Origin: RYN-230 sp963837515
GTDB taxonomy: Bacteria; Actinomycetota; Actinomycetes; Streptosporangiales; Streptosporangiaceae
Assembly (NCBI GenBank): GCA_963837515.1
Contig: CAWINT010000006.1
Span: 620,001-684,000, forward strand
Reading direction: 5' to 3'
Length of the DNA: 64,000 bases
Shown: positions 8,346-19,243 of the stretch, one piece after another
How positions within the stretch are numbered: position 1 is the first letter of the stretch
How the letters are laid out: every line of letters starts with the position of its first letter
Made by a program: the position numbers and the translations under genes
The notes under the pieces: model-generated
Told to the model about the DNA's origin: nothing
Databases searched by the model: none
The model's input: the letters and a program-made list of their open reading frames with translations, nothing else

Positions 8346-8387
8346 GTGCTCGAGAGCACGTTGCCTAAATGTAGACGCAACTCTACA
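8346..8387. promoter_or_regulatory. Two inverted repeats in the bldC upstream region
   Basis: GTGCTC-GA-GAGCAC (8346-8359) and TGTAGA-CGCAAC-TCTACA (8370-8387) are perfect inverted repeats lying about 160-200 bases before bldC in an AT-rich stretch. They look like operators or part of a promoter region; no regulator can be named. Confidence 0.35.
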
Positions 8388-8430
8388 CATCGCGGTTTAC
8401 GTGCGGAACGTAATTTGACCGATACTTGGT

Positions 8431-8525
8431 GTGTTAGCCGGGGGGGTGACCCCCGGAACCACTCCGGAAGCCCCCACCGGCTACCGGCTCGGCGGGAGCC
8501 CGCCGCCGTCCGGGCTGGAGGTCCG
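8431..8525. repeat. Diverged copy of the GC-rich palindromic element
   Basis: The stretch beginning AGCCGGGGGGGTGACCCCC, followed by GGAACC, then CCGGCTCGGCGGGAGCCCGCC, follows the same order of blocks as the reverse complement of the tandem repeats at 20739-20974, with about ten extra bases in the middle. It lies just beyond the stop codon of glgP and could fold into two GC hairpins, so it may act as a terminator for glgP. Confidence 0.55.
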
Positions 8526-8564
8526 GGAGGTCGTGCGCGATCAGCGGGCCCGGCCGCGCGCAGC

Positions 8565-11213
8565 TCAACGCAGGTCGCCGGTGGTGAGGCCGGCGGGCGC
8601 TTCGGGCAGGGTGACGAGGCCGAGTTCCGCGTCGGCCGCCAGCAGCGGGTGCCGGGGCACCACCCGGACGGTGTAGCCGAACGGACCGGGCCGCCCCAGC
8701 TCGGCCGTGCCCGCGAACCGGGCCACCCCGTCCTCCGGGCCCGCTTCGAGGGCCAGCGGGCTGATGGCCGGGGCGACGATCTCGTCGGCGTCACCCACCC
8801 GGCCGTAGACCACCTCGACGTTCACATCGTCCGGAGACAGGCCGCCGAGGGCCACGCTGGCCCGGACCACCAGGCTGCCGCCGGGACCCTGCTCGCCGTC
8901 CTCGCCCTCGACGTGCTCGATGCGGACGCCGCCCCAGGCCCGGGTTACCCGCAGCTTCCAGGCCGCCAGGTCCCGGGCCGGGGCGTAGGACGGCTGCCCG
9001 GCCGCGGCCGGTGCGCCGCGCAGCTCGTGCGACGCGCGGGCGGCCGGGACGTAAAGGCCCTCGACGTACTCCCGGACCATCCGCGAGGCCTGCACCCGCG
9101 GTCCGAGCGCGCGCAGCGTGTGCCCGACCATCTCCAGCCAGCGCCGGGGCAGCCCGTCCGGGCCAGCGTCGTAGAACCGCGGCGCCACCGTGGTGGCCAG
9201 CAGGTCGTAGAGCGCGTTGGACTCCAGCTCGTCGCGGCGCTCGGAGTCCCGCACGCCGTCCGCGGACGGGATGGCCCAGCCGTCCGCGCCGTCGTACCAC
9301 TCGTCCCACCAGCCATCCCGGATGGACAGGTTGAGGCCGCCGTTGAGCGCGGACTTCATGCCCGAGGTGCCGCATGCCTCCAGCGGGCGCAACGGGTTGT
9401 TCAGCCAGACGTCACAGCCCTGGACCAGGGCCCGCGCCATGGCTATGTCGTAGTCGGGCAGGAAGACGATCCGGCGCCGGACCTTCGGGTCGTCGGCGAA
9501 CCTGACCATCTGCTGGATCAGCCGCTTGCCGCCGTCGTCGGCCGGGTGCGCCTTGCCCGCGACGATCAGCTGGACCGGTCGCTGCGGGTCGAGCAGCAGC
9601 TCGGTGAGCCGGACCGGGTCGTGCAGCATCAGCGTGAGCCGCTTGTAGGAAGGCACCCGCCGGGCGAACCCGATGGTCAGCGCGTTCTCGTCGAGCACCT
9701 CGTCGATCCAGCCCAGTTCCGCCTCGCTGGCGCCGCGCTGCCGCCAGGATGCGCGCAGCCCCTCCCGGGCCAGGGCCACCAGCCGCCCGCGCAGCGCGCG
9801 GCGGATCTCCCACAGCCGGGCGGGCGCGGTGTGCGCCACCCGTTCCCAGGCGTGGCCGTCCTCCGGCAGCTGCTGCGCCGCGGCCGCGTCGCCCGGGTGC
9901 CCGCTGGCCAGGTCCAGCACCTCGGGTGCCACCCAGGTGGGCGCGTGTACCCCGTTCGTGATCGAGCCGATCGGCACCTCGGCGGTGTCGAACCCGGGCC
10001 ACAGGCCGGCGAACATCTCCCGGCTCACCTCGCCGTGCAGCCGGCTCACCCCGTTGACCCGCTGGGCCAGCCGCATGCCCATGACGGCCATGTTGAACAC
10101 GGCCGGGTCGCCGCCCGGGTAGGTCTCGGCGCCCAGCGCGAGGACCCGGTCCACCGGCAGCGCCGGGTCGGCGGCCGCCCCGGTGAAGTGCCGTTCCACC
10201 AGCTCCCGGCCGAACCGGTCGATACCGGCCGCTACCGGCGTGTGGGTGGTGAACACGGTGCCCGCGCGGCACAGTTCCACCGCCTCGGCGAAGCTGAGGC
10301 CCTGGGTGGCGTACTCCCTGATCCGCTCCAGGCCGAGGAAACCGGCGTGGCCCTCGTTGGTGTGGAACACCTCGGGCTCGGCATGGCCGGTGAGCGCGCA
10401 GAACGCGCGGACGGCGCGGACGCCGCCGATGCCCAGCAGCAGTTCCTGGCGCAGCCGGTGATCGCCGCCGCCGCCGTACAGCCGGTCGGTGACCTCGCGG
10501 AGCGCGGGGTCGTTGTCCTTGATGTAGGAGTCGAGCAGCAGCAACGGCACCCGGCCCACCTGCGCGACCCAGATCTGCGCGGCCAGCGTCTTGTCCTCGG
10601 CGAGGGCCACGCTGATCCGGACCGGCGGGCCGCCCGGCTCCCGGAGCAGGGTGAGCGGCAGCCCATTCGGGTCGCCGGCCGGATACCGCTCCATCTGCCA
10701 GCCCTCGGGGGACAGCGACTGGGTGAAGTAGCCGTGCCGGTAGAGCAGGCCCACGCCGATCAGCGGGACTCCCAGGTCGCTGGCGGCCTTGAGGTGGTCA
10801 CCGGCCAGGATGCCGAGGCCGCCGGAGTACTGCGGCAGCGCCGCGGTGATGCCGTACTCGGGCGAGAAGTAGGCGATGGCGGCGGGGGCGCCGCCACCGC
10901 GCCCGCCCTGGCCGGCGTGCAGCTGGTACCAGCGCGGCCCGGACAGGTATTCGCGCAGGTCCGCCGCGGCCTCATCGAGCCGGCGCAGGAACGCCGGGTC
11001 TGCGCTGAGGCTCTCCAGCTGGGCGGGCGGCACCTCGCCTAGCAGCGCGACCGGGTCATTCCCGGATGAGTCCCAGCCAGCCGGGTCGATCGACGCGAAC
11101 AGGTCGCGTGTCTCCGCGTGCCAGGACCAGCGCAGGTTCAGGGTGAGGTCACGCAGCGGGGCAAGGGATTCCGGCAGCGCGGCCCGGACGGTAAAACGGC
11201 GGATGGCTCTCAC
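8565..11213 (-). CDS. glgP: Alpha-glucan (glycogen/maltodextrin) phosphorylase
   Basis: 882 residues of glycosyltransferase family 35, of the actinobacterial/archaeal long type. Landmarks: NLRWSWHAETRDLF and the pyridoxal-phosphate motif PLEACGTSGMKSALNGG with Lys620 as Schiff-base lysine. It shortens alpha-1,4-glucan chains with phosphate, releasing glucose 1-phosphate. A GTG start at 11213 is chosen because homology begins at RAIRRFTVRAALP and GTTAGGG lies about 9 bases upstream; the frame remains open 33 codons further. Divergent from glgE with a 291-bp gap, so breakdown and synthesis arms share one intergenic control region. Confidence 0.93.
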   Translation of the reverse strand: MRAIRRFTVRAALPESLAPLRDLTLNLRWSWHAETRDLFASIDPAGWDSSGNDPVALLGEVPPAQLESLSADPAFLRRLDEAAADLREYLSGPRWYQLHAGQGGRGGGAPAAIAYFSPEYGITAALPQYSGGLGILAGDHLKAASDLGVPLIGVGLLYRHGYFTQSLSPEGWQMERYPAGDPNGLPLTLLREPGGPPVRISVALAEDKTLAAQIWVAQVGRVPLLLLDSYIKDNDPALREVTDRLYGGGGDHRLRQELLLGIGGVRAVRAFCALTGHAEPEVFHTNEGHAGFLGLERIREYATQGLSFAEAVELCRAGTVFTTHTPVAAGIDRFGRELVERHFTGAAADPALPVDRVLALGAETYPGGDPAVFNMAVMGMRLAQRVNGVSRLHGEVSREMFAGLWPGFDTAEVPIGSITNGVHAPTWVAPEVLDLASGHPGDAAAAQQLPEDGHAWERVAHTAPARLWEIRRALRGRLVALAREGLRASWRQRGASEAELGWIDEVLDENALTIGFARRVPSYKRLTLMLHDPVRLTELLLDPQRPVQLIVAGKAHPADDGGKRLIQQMVRFADDPKVRRRIVFLPDYDIAMARALVQGCDVWLNNPLRPLEACGTSGMKSALNGGLNLSIRDGWWDEWYDGADGWAIPSADGVRDSERRDELESNALYDLLATTVAPRFYDAGPDGLPRRWLEMVGHTLRALGPRVQASRMVREYVEGLYVPAARASHELRGAPAAAGQPSYAPARDLAAWKLRVTRAWGGVRIEHVEGEDGEQGPGGSLVVRASVALGGLSPDDVNVEVVYGRVGDADEIVAPAISPLALEAGPEDGVARFAGTAELGRPGPFGYTVRVVPRHPLLAADAELGLVTLPEAPAGLTTGDLR

Positions 11214-11504
11214 GGGCAGTGACCCTAACCGCCGCAGGTTAATGCCGTGAACCGGGTTGCGGAATTCGTCTCTCCGCCCGAGCCTGCGAGACTCGCCGCA
11301 ACCCGGCCCCACCGCTTCCTAACGGCCCATCCCCGGCCGGTCCCCCCACCCGCCGCGCCGCCTGCCCCGGCCGCTGCGGCCCGCGCCGGGTGCTTGCGGA
11401 CCCGGATCAGGCCGGCCGGCCAGCCAGCGGGCCGCCCGCTGCATAACCCGCCGCCCAGTGGGCAGGCCGCGTAGAGACCTGCTGCCTGCGCTAGGTAACT
11501 TGCT

Positions 11505-13646
11505 GTGGTGATCGGACGCATTCCCATCCTGGACGTGGCACCCGTCCTGGACTGTGGGCGCCGCCCAGCGAAGGCGGTGACCGGCGAGACTTTCGAGGTG
11601 TCGGCCACGGTGTTCCGGGAGGGACACGAGATGCTCGGCGCCGGAGTGGTGCTGCGCGGGCCCGGCGGCGAGCGGTCGCCGCTGAGCTATATGCGCGAGC
11701 TGGCCCCGGGTACCGACCGCCACGGCGCCGAAGTGACGGTGACCGCCGAAGGCCTGTGGCAATTCCAGGTGGAAGCCTGGGGCGACCCCATCGCGCACTG
11801 GCGGCACGACGCCGGCATCAAGGTGCCCCGCGGCATGGAGACCGAGCTGATGCTCACCGAGGGCGCGATCCTGTTCGAGCGGGCCGCGCGCGGTATCCGC
11901 CCGGGGGGGCGACCTCCCGGAGCCCCCCGGGATCACTGGCTCGGCGGGACCGCCTCCGGCGACCCGGGCACCCTGGTTGCGGCGGGACCTCGCCGCACCG
12001 GGGGATATCCCGCTCCAGGGGTACGGTGGTACACCTCGGCGGTGGCGGCGCAGGCGGCCCGGACGGCGCGGGCCAGGCTGCGCGAGGTGGCCGGGATGCT
12101 CCGCGACCCGGCCGTGCCCCCGTGGGACCGGCTGGCCGCCGCCTCGGCCGCGGATGTGCTGGCCATCCTGGCCGAGTACCCGTTGCGCGATCTGGTGACC
12201 CGCTCGCCCCGCTACCCGGTGATCGTGCACCGCGCCCGCGCGCTGTTCAGCGCCTGGTACGAATTCTTCCCGCGGTCGGAAGGGATGGACATCGACCCGA
12301 TGGGCCGCCGGGAGCCGCGCAGCGGCACGCTGCGCAACGCGGCGGACCGTCTTCCCGATATAGCTGACATGGGGTTCGACGTCGTCTACCTGCCGCCAGT
12401 GCACCCGATCGGGACCACCGCGCGCAAGGGCGCCAACAACGCACTGGAGGCCGGGCCGGGCGACCCAGGCTCGCCGTGGGCGATCGGCTCCCCGGAGGGC
12501 GGGCACGACGCGCTCCACCCGGACCTGGGCACGATGGCCGACTTCGACGCCTTCGTGGCGCGCACCCGGGAACTGGGCATGGAGGTGGCGCTGGACCTGG
12601 CGCTGCAAACCTCCCCCGATCACCCCTGGGTCCGCGAGCACCCCGAGTGGTTCACCAAGCGGGCCGACGGCCGGATCGCCCACGCCGAGAACCCGCCCAA
12701 GAAATATCAGGACATCTACCCGCTGAACTTCGACAACGACCCCGAGGGCATCTACGCGGAGGTGCTGCGGATCGTCCGGCTCTGGATGAGCCACGGGGTA
12801 CGGATCTTCCGGGTGGACAACCCGCACACCAAGCCGCTGCCGTTCTGGGAGCGGCTGCTGGGCGAGGTCGCCCGGACCGACCCGGACGTGCTGTTCCTGG
12901 CCGAGGCGTTCACCCGGCCCGCCATGATGCACACCCTGGCCAAGATCGGTTTTCACCAGTCCTACACCTACTTCACCTGGCGGAACACCGCCGCCGAGCT
13001 CACCGAGTACCTGCGCGAGCTGGCCGGCCCGGCGGCCGCGTACATGCGGCCGAATTTCTTCACCAATACCCCGGACATCCTGCACGAGTACCTGCAGCAC
13101 GGCGGCCCGGCGGGGTTCCGGATCCGGGCCGTGCTGGCCGCCATGCTGTCCCCGTCCTGGGGTATCTATTCGGGCTACGAGCTGTCCGAGAACACGCCGG
13201 TCCGCCCGGGCAGCGAGGAGTACCTGGACTCGGAGAAGTACGCCTACCGGCCGCGGGACTGGTCGGCGGCCTCCATCGGGCCCGCCGGGATTGCCCCGTA
13301 TATCACCCGGCTCAACGCGATCAGAAAAGCCCACCCAGCGCTGCACTGGTTGCGTAATCTACGGTTCCATCACGTCAACCAGCCGGAGCTGCTCTGCTTC
13401 TCCAAACGTGGCCCGCGGGGGGAGGACACCGTCCTGGTCGTCGTCAACCTCGACCCGTATCAGCCCCGAGAGGCGACCGTCTGGCTGGACCTCCCTGCGC
13501 TCGGAATGGAAAGCAGCGCGGACTTCGTTGTCACCGACGAGCTTTCTGGTCAGGCGTACCGGTGGGGACCGGTTAATTACGTCCGCCTCGACCCGGCCTA
13601 CGAACCAGCCCACATCTTTCAGGTGAAGACTTCCCCGGTCGCCTGA
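11505..13646 (+). CDS. glgE: Alpha-1,4-glucan:maltose-1-phosphate maltosyltransferase GlgE, with in-frame repeat insertion
   Basis: 713 residues, GH13 subfamily 3. It transfers maltosyl units from maltose 1-phosphate to alpha-glucan. Seen: N-terminal domain (GRIPILDVAPVLDCGRRPAKA), catalytic barrel with FFPRSEG, DVVYLPPVHPIG, nucleophile region FRVDNPHTKPLPFWE (Asp438) and acid/base region LAEAFTRPAMM (Glu467), and C-terminal LVVVNLDP. Between the N-terminal and helical domains (residues about 132-175) there is a Gly/Pro/Arg-rich insertion absent from GlgE proteins I know; its DNA matches the palindromic element at 20.7 kb. Start GTG 11505 (or 11508) follows TAGGTAACTT. First gene of glgE-treS-mak-glgB. 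Confidence 0.95.
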   Translation: MVIGRIPILDVAPVLDCGRRPAKAVTGETFEVSATVFREGHEMLGAGVVLRGPGGERSPLSYMRELAPGTDRHGAEVTVTAEGLWQFQVEAWGDPIAHWRHDAGIKVPRGMETELMLTEGAILFERAARGIRPGGRPPGAPRDHWLGGTASGDPGTLVAAGPRRTGGYPAPGVRWYTSAVAAQAARTARARLREVAGMLRDPAVPPWDRLAAASAADVLAILAEYPLRDLVTRSPRYPVIVHRARALFSAWYEFFPRSEGMDIDPMGRREPRSGTLRNAADRLPDIADMGFDVVYLPPVHPIGTTARKGANNALEAGPGDPGSPWAIGSPEGGHDALHPDLGTMADFDAFVARTRELGMEVALDLALQTSPDHPWVREHPEWFTKRADGRIAHAENPPKKYQDIYPLNFDNDPEGIYAEVLRIVRLWMSHGVRIFRVDNPHTKPLPFWERLLGEVARTDPDVLFLAEAFTRPAMMHTLAKIGFHQSYTYFTWRNTAAELTEYLRELAGPAAAYMRPNFFTNTPDILHEYLQHGGPAGFRIRAVLAAMLSPSWGIYSGYELSENTPVRPGSEEYLDSEKYAYRPRDWSAASIGPAGIAPYITRLNAIRKAHPALHWLRNLRFHHVNQPELLCFSKRGPRGEDTVLVVVNLDPYQPREATVWLDLPALGMESSADFVVTDELSGQAYRWGPVNYVRLDPAYEPAHIFQVKTSPVA
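11899..11961. repeat. GC-rich palindromic element inserted in glgE
   Basis: Starting GCCCGGGGGGGCGAC and continuing CCCCCCGGGATCACTGGCTC and GGCGGGACCGCCTCCGGCG, this block aligns base by base with the reverse complement of the tandem unit at 20739-20974, with about ten differences over 63 bases. It adds codons without a stop and without breaking the frame. Confidence 0.8.
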
Positions 13647-13675
13647 TTTGTCCCAATGAGTCCGCAGGAGCCACA

Positions 13676-15490
<1,815 letters not shown>

Positions 15491-15594
15491 GCGGGCCCTC
15501 TCCCGGCTCGGCGGCGAGGCGAGCCGGAAAACCACCCTGAGATGATGATCAGCTTCGTGCTGCATGATCCCCGGCGACGGGGTAGACCGGAAAT

Positions 15595-16929
15595 ATGACA
15601 TTTGAGGAAACGCTGGCGGAGTGGGTCCCGACCCAGCGCTGGTTCGCTGGCAAGGGCTCGAGGATCCTCGACCTGGCCATCGTGGCGGACACAGAGCTGG
15701 CGAGCGGCGATCCCACGCTGCGCCACCTCATCGTCAACGTGCGCCAGGACACCGGCGTGGACTCCTACCAGATCCTCCTCGGGCAGCGGGCCGACCTCCC
15801 GGATCAGCTGGCCCACGTGCTCATCGGGGTGGCTAAGGACGGCCGCCTGGCTTACGACGCGCTGCACGACCCGGAACTGACCCGGATCCTGCTGCGCAAC
15901 ATCGCCAGCAACGCTCGGGCCGGGCGGCTCAGCTTCTACGCCGAGCCCGGCGCCGACGTGCACACGTGCCTGGAGAGCCTGGTCCTCACGGGCGAGCAGA
16001 GCAACACCAGCCTGATGTTCGGCGAAACCAGCATCCTCAAGGTGTTCCGCCGGCCCGCCCCGGGCCCCAACCCGGACCTGGAGGTGCCGCGGGCGCTGGC
16101 CCGCCGCGGGTCTGCGCACGTCGCGGCGCCGCTCGGCTGGTTCGAGGCACGGCTCGGCGGCGCCCCGACCGTCTGCGGCATCCTGTCGGTCTACCTGCGG
16201 GGCGCTACGGACGGCTGGTCGCTGGCCGCCACCAGCGTGCGCGACCTGTACGCGGGCGGGGAGAGCGCCGCCGACTCCGGTGGCGACTTCGCCGGCGAGG
16301 CCTACCGGCTCGGCGAGGCCACCGCCGAGGTGCACCGTGACCTGGCCGCCGCGTTCGGCACCGAGGAACTGCCCGCCGACGCGGTGAGCCGGCTCGCCGA
16401 CGAGATGTTCGAGCGGCTGGACGTGGCGCTGGCCACGGTGCCCGAACTCGGCCGGTACGCGGACCAGCTCGGCAGCACCTTCTCCGACCTGGCCAAGCTG
16501 GACAACGCGCTGGCCGTGCAGCGGATCCACGGGGACTACCATCTCGGCCAGGTGATGCGGACGCTGACCGGGTGGGTGGTCCTTGACTTCGAAGGCGAGC
16601 CGGCCGCCCCGCTGGCCCAGCGCCGCGCCCCCGCGCCGGCGCTGCGGGACGTGGCCGGGATGCTCCGCTCCTTCGACTACGCCGCGCGGCATCAGCTGCT
16701 GCTGCATCCTGAGGCGGACCGGCTGCACTCCGCGGCGGTGCAGTGGATCCGGCGCAACCAGAATGCGTTCTGCGCCGGGTACGCGGCCGCGGGCGGCATC
16801 GATCCGGGCACGCACGCCGTCCTGCTGCGCGCCCTCGTCCTGGACAAGGCGGTCTACGAAGTGATGTACGAGGCCCGGAACAGGCCCAGCTGGCTGTCCA
16901 TCCCGCTCGGCTCCATCGCCGACTCATGA
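15595..16929 (+). CDS. mak: Maltokinase
   Basis: 444 residues. Aminoglycoside-phosphotransferase-like fold typical of maltokinase (Pep2): N-terminal cap VPTQRWFAGKGSRI, ATP-binding lysine region TSILKVFRR, catalytic loop RIHGDYHLGQVM and metal-binding WVVLDFEGEPA. It phosphorylates maltose to maltose 1-phosphate, the GlgE donor. It starts 104 bases after treS and overlaps glgB by ATGA, indicating translational coupling. An AT-containing start context (GGTAGACCGGAAAT) offers only a weak ribosome binding site. Confidence 0.93.
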   Translation: MTFEETLAEWVPTQRWFAGKGSRILDLAIVADTELASGDPTLRHLIVNVRQDTGVDSYQILLGQRADLPDQLAHVLIGVAKDGRLAYDALHDPELTRILLRNIASNARAGRLSFYAEPGADVHTCLESLVLTGEQSNTSLMFGETSILKVFRRPAPGPNPDLEVPRALARRGSAHVAAPLGWFEARLGGAPTVCGILSVYLRGATDGWSLAATSVRDLYAGGESAADSGGDFAGEAYRLGEATAEVHRDLAAAFGTEELPADAVSRLADEMFERLDVALATVPELGRYADQLGSTFSDLAKLDNALAVQRIHGDYHLGQVMRTLTGWVVLDFEGEPAAPLAQRRAPAPALRDVAGMLRSFDYAARHQLLLHPEADRLHSAAVQWIRRNQNAFCAGYAAAGGIDPGTHAVLLRALVLDKAVYEVMYEARNRPSWLSIPLGSIADS

Positions 16930-19145
16930 GCATGATCAGCCGGGCCGGCCCGGCCGACGTGAGCCTGGGCGAAATCGACCGGGTCGTCGCCGGCACTCAC
17001 CACGACCCGCACTCCATCCTGGGTGGGCATCCCACCCCGGACGGCATCGTCGTCAGGGTGCTCCGCCCGCTCGCCGCCTCGGTCGCCATCGTGCTGCCGG
17101 ACGGCAGCCGCGTCCCGGCCGGGCACGTGCACGAGGGCGTGTTCGCCGCGACCGTGCCGGGAACCGAGGTGCCGGACTACCGGGTGGCGGTGACCTACCC
17201 GGGCGGGGACGGCGGCCCGCTGCCGGAGACCGTCACCGACGACCCCTACCGGTTCCTGCCCAGCCTCGGCGAGATGGACCTGTACCTGATCGGCGAGGGC
17301 CGGCACGAGAACCTGTGGCAGGTCCTCGGGGCACACCAGCGCCAGTACGGCGACATGGCCGGGACCTCCTTCGCAGTGTGGGCGCCGAACGCGCGGGGCG
17401 TGCGGGTCATCGGGGACTTCAACCACTGGGACGGCCGCGGGCACCCGATGCGCTCGCTCGGCGGCGCCGGCGTGTGGGAGATCTTCCTGCCGGAGGTGGG
17501 CGACGGTGCCCGGTACAAGTTCGACATCTGCGGCCCGGATGGCCAGTGGCGGCGCAAGGCCGATCCGATGGCCGGCTTCGCGGAGCGCCCGCCCGCTACC
17601 GCCTCGGTGGTGTACACCTCGCGGTACGAGTGGGGCGACGCGGACTGGATGGCCGCCCGGCCCCAGGCCAGCCAGGTGAGCGAGCCGGTCAGCGTGTATG
17701 AGGTGCACCTCGGGTCGTGGCGGCCCGGGCTGTCCTACCTGGAGCTGGCCGAGGAGCTGACGTCCTACGTCACCAGCGTGGGCTTCACGCACGTGGAGTT
17801 CCTGCCGGTCATGGAGCACCCGTTCGGCGGTTCCTGGGGTTACCAGGTCACCTCCTACTACGCGCCCACGTCCAGGTTCGGCACCCCGGACGAGTTCCGC
17901 CACCTGGTGGACCGGCTGCACCAGGCCGGGATCGGCGTGATCCTGGACTGGGTGCCCGCCCACTTCCCGCGGGACGACTGGGCGCTGGCCCGGTTCGACG
18001 GCACCCCGCTGTACGAGCACCCCGACCCGCGCCGTGGCGAGCATCCGGACTGGGGCACGCTGATCTTCGACTACGGCCGCACCGAAGTGCGGAACTTCCT
18101 GGTCGCCAACGCGGTGTACTGGCTGGAGGAGTTCCACGCCGACGGGCTGCGGGTGGACGCGGTCGCCTCCATGCTCTACCTGGACTACTCGCGCCAGGCC
18201 GGGGAGTGGGCGCCGAACGCCCAGGGCGGCCGGGAGAACACCGACGCGGTGTCGTTCCTGCAGGAAGTGAACACCACCGCCTACCGGCGGACACCCGGGA
18301 TCATGATGATCGCCGAGGAGTCCACCGCCTGGCCCGGCGTCACCCGGCCGGTGCACCTGGGCGGGCTGGGCTTCGGCTTCAAGTGGAACATGGGCTGGAT
18401 GCACGACACGCTCAACTACCTGTCGCTGGACCCGGTTTACCGGCAGTACCACCACAACGAGATCACCTTTTCGCTGATGTACGCGTACAGCGAGAACTTC
18501 GTGCTGCCGGTGTCGCACGACGAGGTGGTGCACGGCAAGGGCTCGCTGCTGCGCAAAATGCCCGGGGATGAGTGGAACGCCTTCGCCGGGCTGCGTGCCC
18601 TGTTCGGTTACATGTGGGCCCACCCCGGCAAGCAGCTGCTGTTCATGGGCTCGGAGTTCGGTCAGGGCAACGAGTGGTCGGCCGAGCGCGGCCTGGACTG
18701 GTGGATGCTGGAGTACGGCCGGCACGCCGGGGCGCGGCGGCTGGTCAGCGACCTCAACCGCGCCTACCGCAGCACCCCGGCGCTGTGGACGCTGGACAAT
18801 TCGCCGAGCGGGTTCCGCTGGATCGACGCGAACGACGCGGCCGGCAACGTGCTGTCCTTCCTCCGGCTGGCCGGGGACGGGACGGTGGGCCCGCGGGTGC
18901 TGGCCTGCGTGGCCAACTTCTCCGGCGGGCCGCACTCCAGCTACCGGCTCGGGCTGCCGCAGGCTGGCCGGTGGCGTGAGCTGGTCAACACCGACGCCGC
19001 CGACTACGGCGGCAGCGGCGTGGGCAACCTCGGGATGATCGAGGCCCAGCCCGAACCGTGGCACGGCCAGCCCGCGTCCGCGGTGCTCACCCTGCCGCCG
19101 CTGGGCGTCCTCTGGCTGGTCCCGGAAGACGAGCTGCAGCGATAG
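16926..19145 (+). CDS. glgB: 1,4-alpha-glucan branching enzyme
   Basis: 739 residues, GH13. Order: N-terminal carbohydrate-binding-like domain (GTHHDPHSILGGHP), a second beta-domain (FAVWAPNARGVRVIGDFNHWDGRGHPM), then the catalytic barrel with FLPVMEHPFGGSWGYQ, LRVDAVASMLYLDYSR (nucleophile Asp411), MMIAEESTAWPGV (acid/base Glu464) and VLPVSHDEVVHGKGSL. It forms alpha-1,6 branches on the glucan made by GlgE. The frame is open well upstream, but ATG 16926 overlaps the maltokinase stop as ATGA and fits the family N-terminus. Confidence 0.96.
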   Translation: MSMISRAGPADVSLGEIDRVVAGTHHDPHSILGGHPTPDGIVVRVLRPLAASVAIVLPDGSRVPAGHVHEGVFAATVPGTEVPDYRVAVTYPGGDGGPLPETVTDDPYRFLPSLGEMDLYLIGEGRHENLWQVLGAHQRQYGDMAGTSFAVWAPNARGVRVIGDFNHWDGRGHPMRSLGGAGVWEIFLPEVGDGARYKFDICGPDGQWRRKADPMAGFAERPPATASVVYTSRYEWGDADWMAARPQASQVSEPVSVYEVHLGSWRPGLSYLELAEELTSYVTSVGFTHVEFLPVMEHPFGGSWGYQVTSYYAPTSRFGTPDEFRHLVDRLHQAGIGVILDWVPAHFPRDDWALARFDGTPLYEHPDPRRGEHPDWGTLIFDYGRTEVRNFLVANAVYWLEEFHADGLRVDAVASMLYLDYSRQAGEWAPNAQGGRENTDAVSFLQEVNTTAYRRTPGIMMIAEESTAWPGVTRPVHLGGLGFGFKWNMGWMHDTLNYLSLDPVYRQYHHNEITFSLMYAYSENFVLPVSHDEVVHGKGSLLRKMPGDEWNAFAGLRALFGYMWAHPGKQLLFMGSEFGQGNEWSAERGLDWWMLEYGRHAGARRLVSDLNRAYRSTPALWTLDNSPSGFRWIDANDAAGNVLSFLRLAGDGTVGPRVLACVANFSGGPHSSYRLGLPQAGRWRELVNTDAADYGGSGVGNLGMIEAQPEPWHGQPASAVLTLPPLGVLWLVPEDELQR

Positions 19146-19243
19146 GGCAGCCCGGCCTGGCGGGCGTGCACCGGGTCAGCGCCGCGGACGGGCCGGAACC
19201 GGGGCCGGGTCACGGCGGCGGACGGGCCGTTGGGCGTGCTGGT

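Noticed and set aside
16743..16925. Sixty-one extra N-terminal residues on glgB
   Set aside because: They overlap the conserved end of maltokinase in another frame and do not resemble branching enzymes; ATG 16926 with ATGA overlap is the better start.
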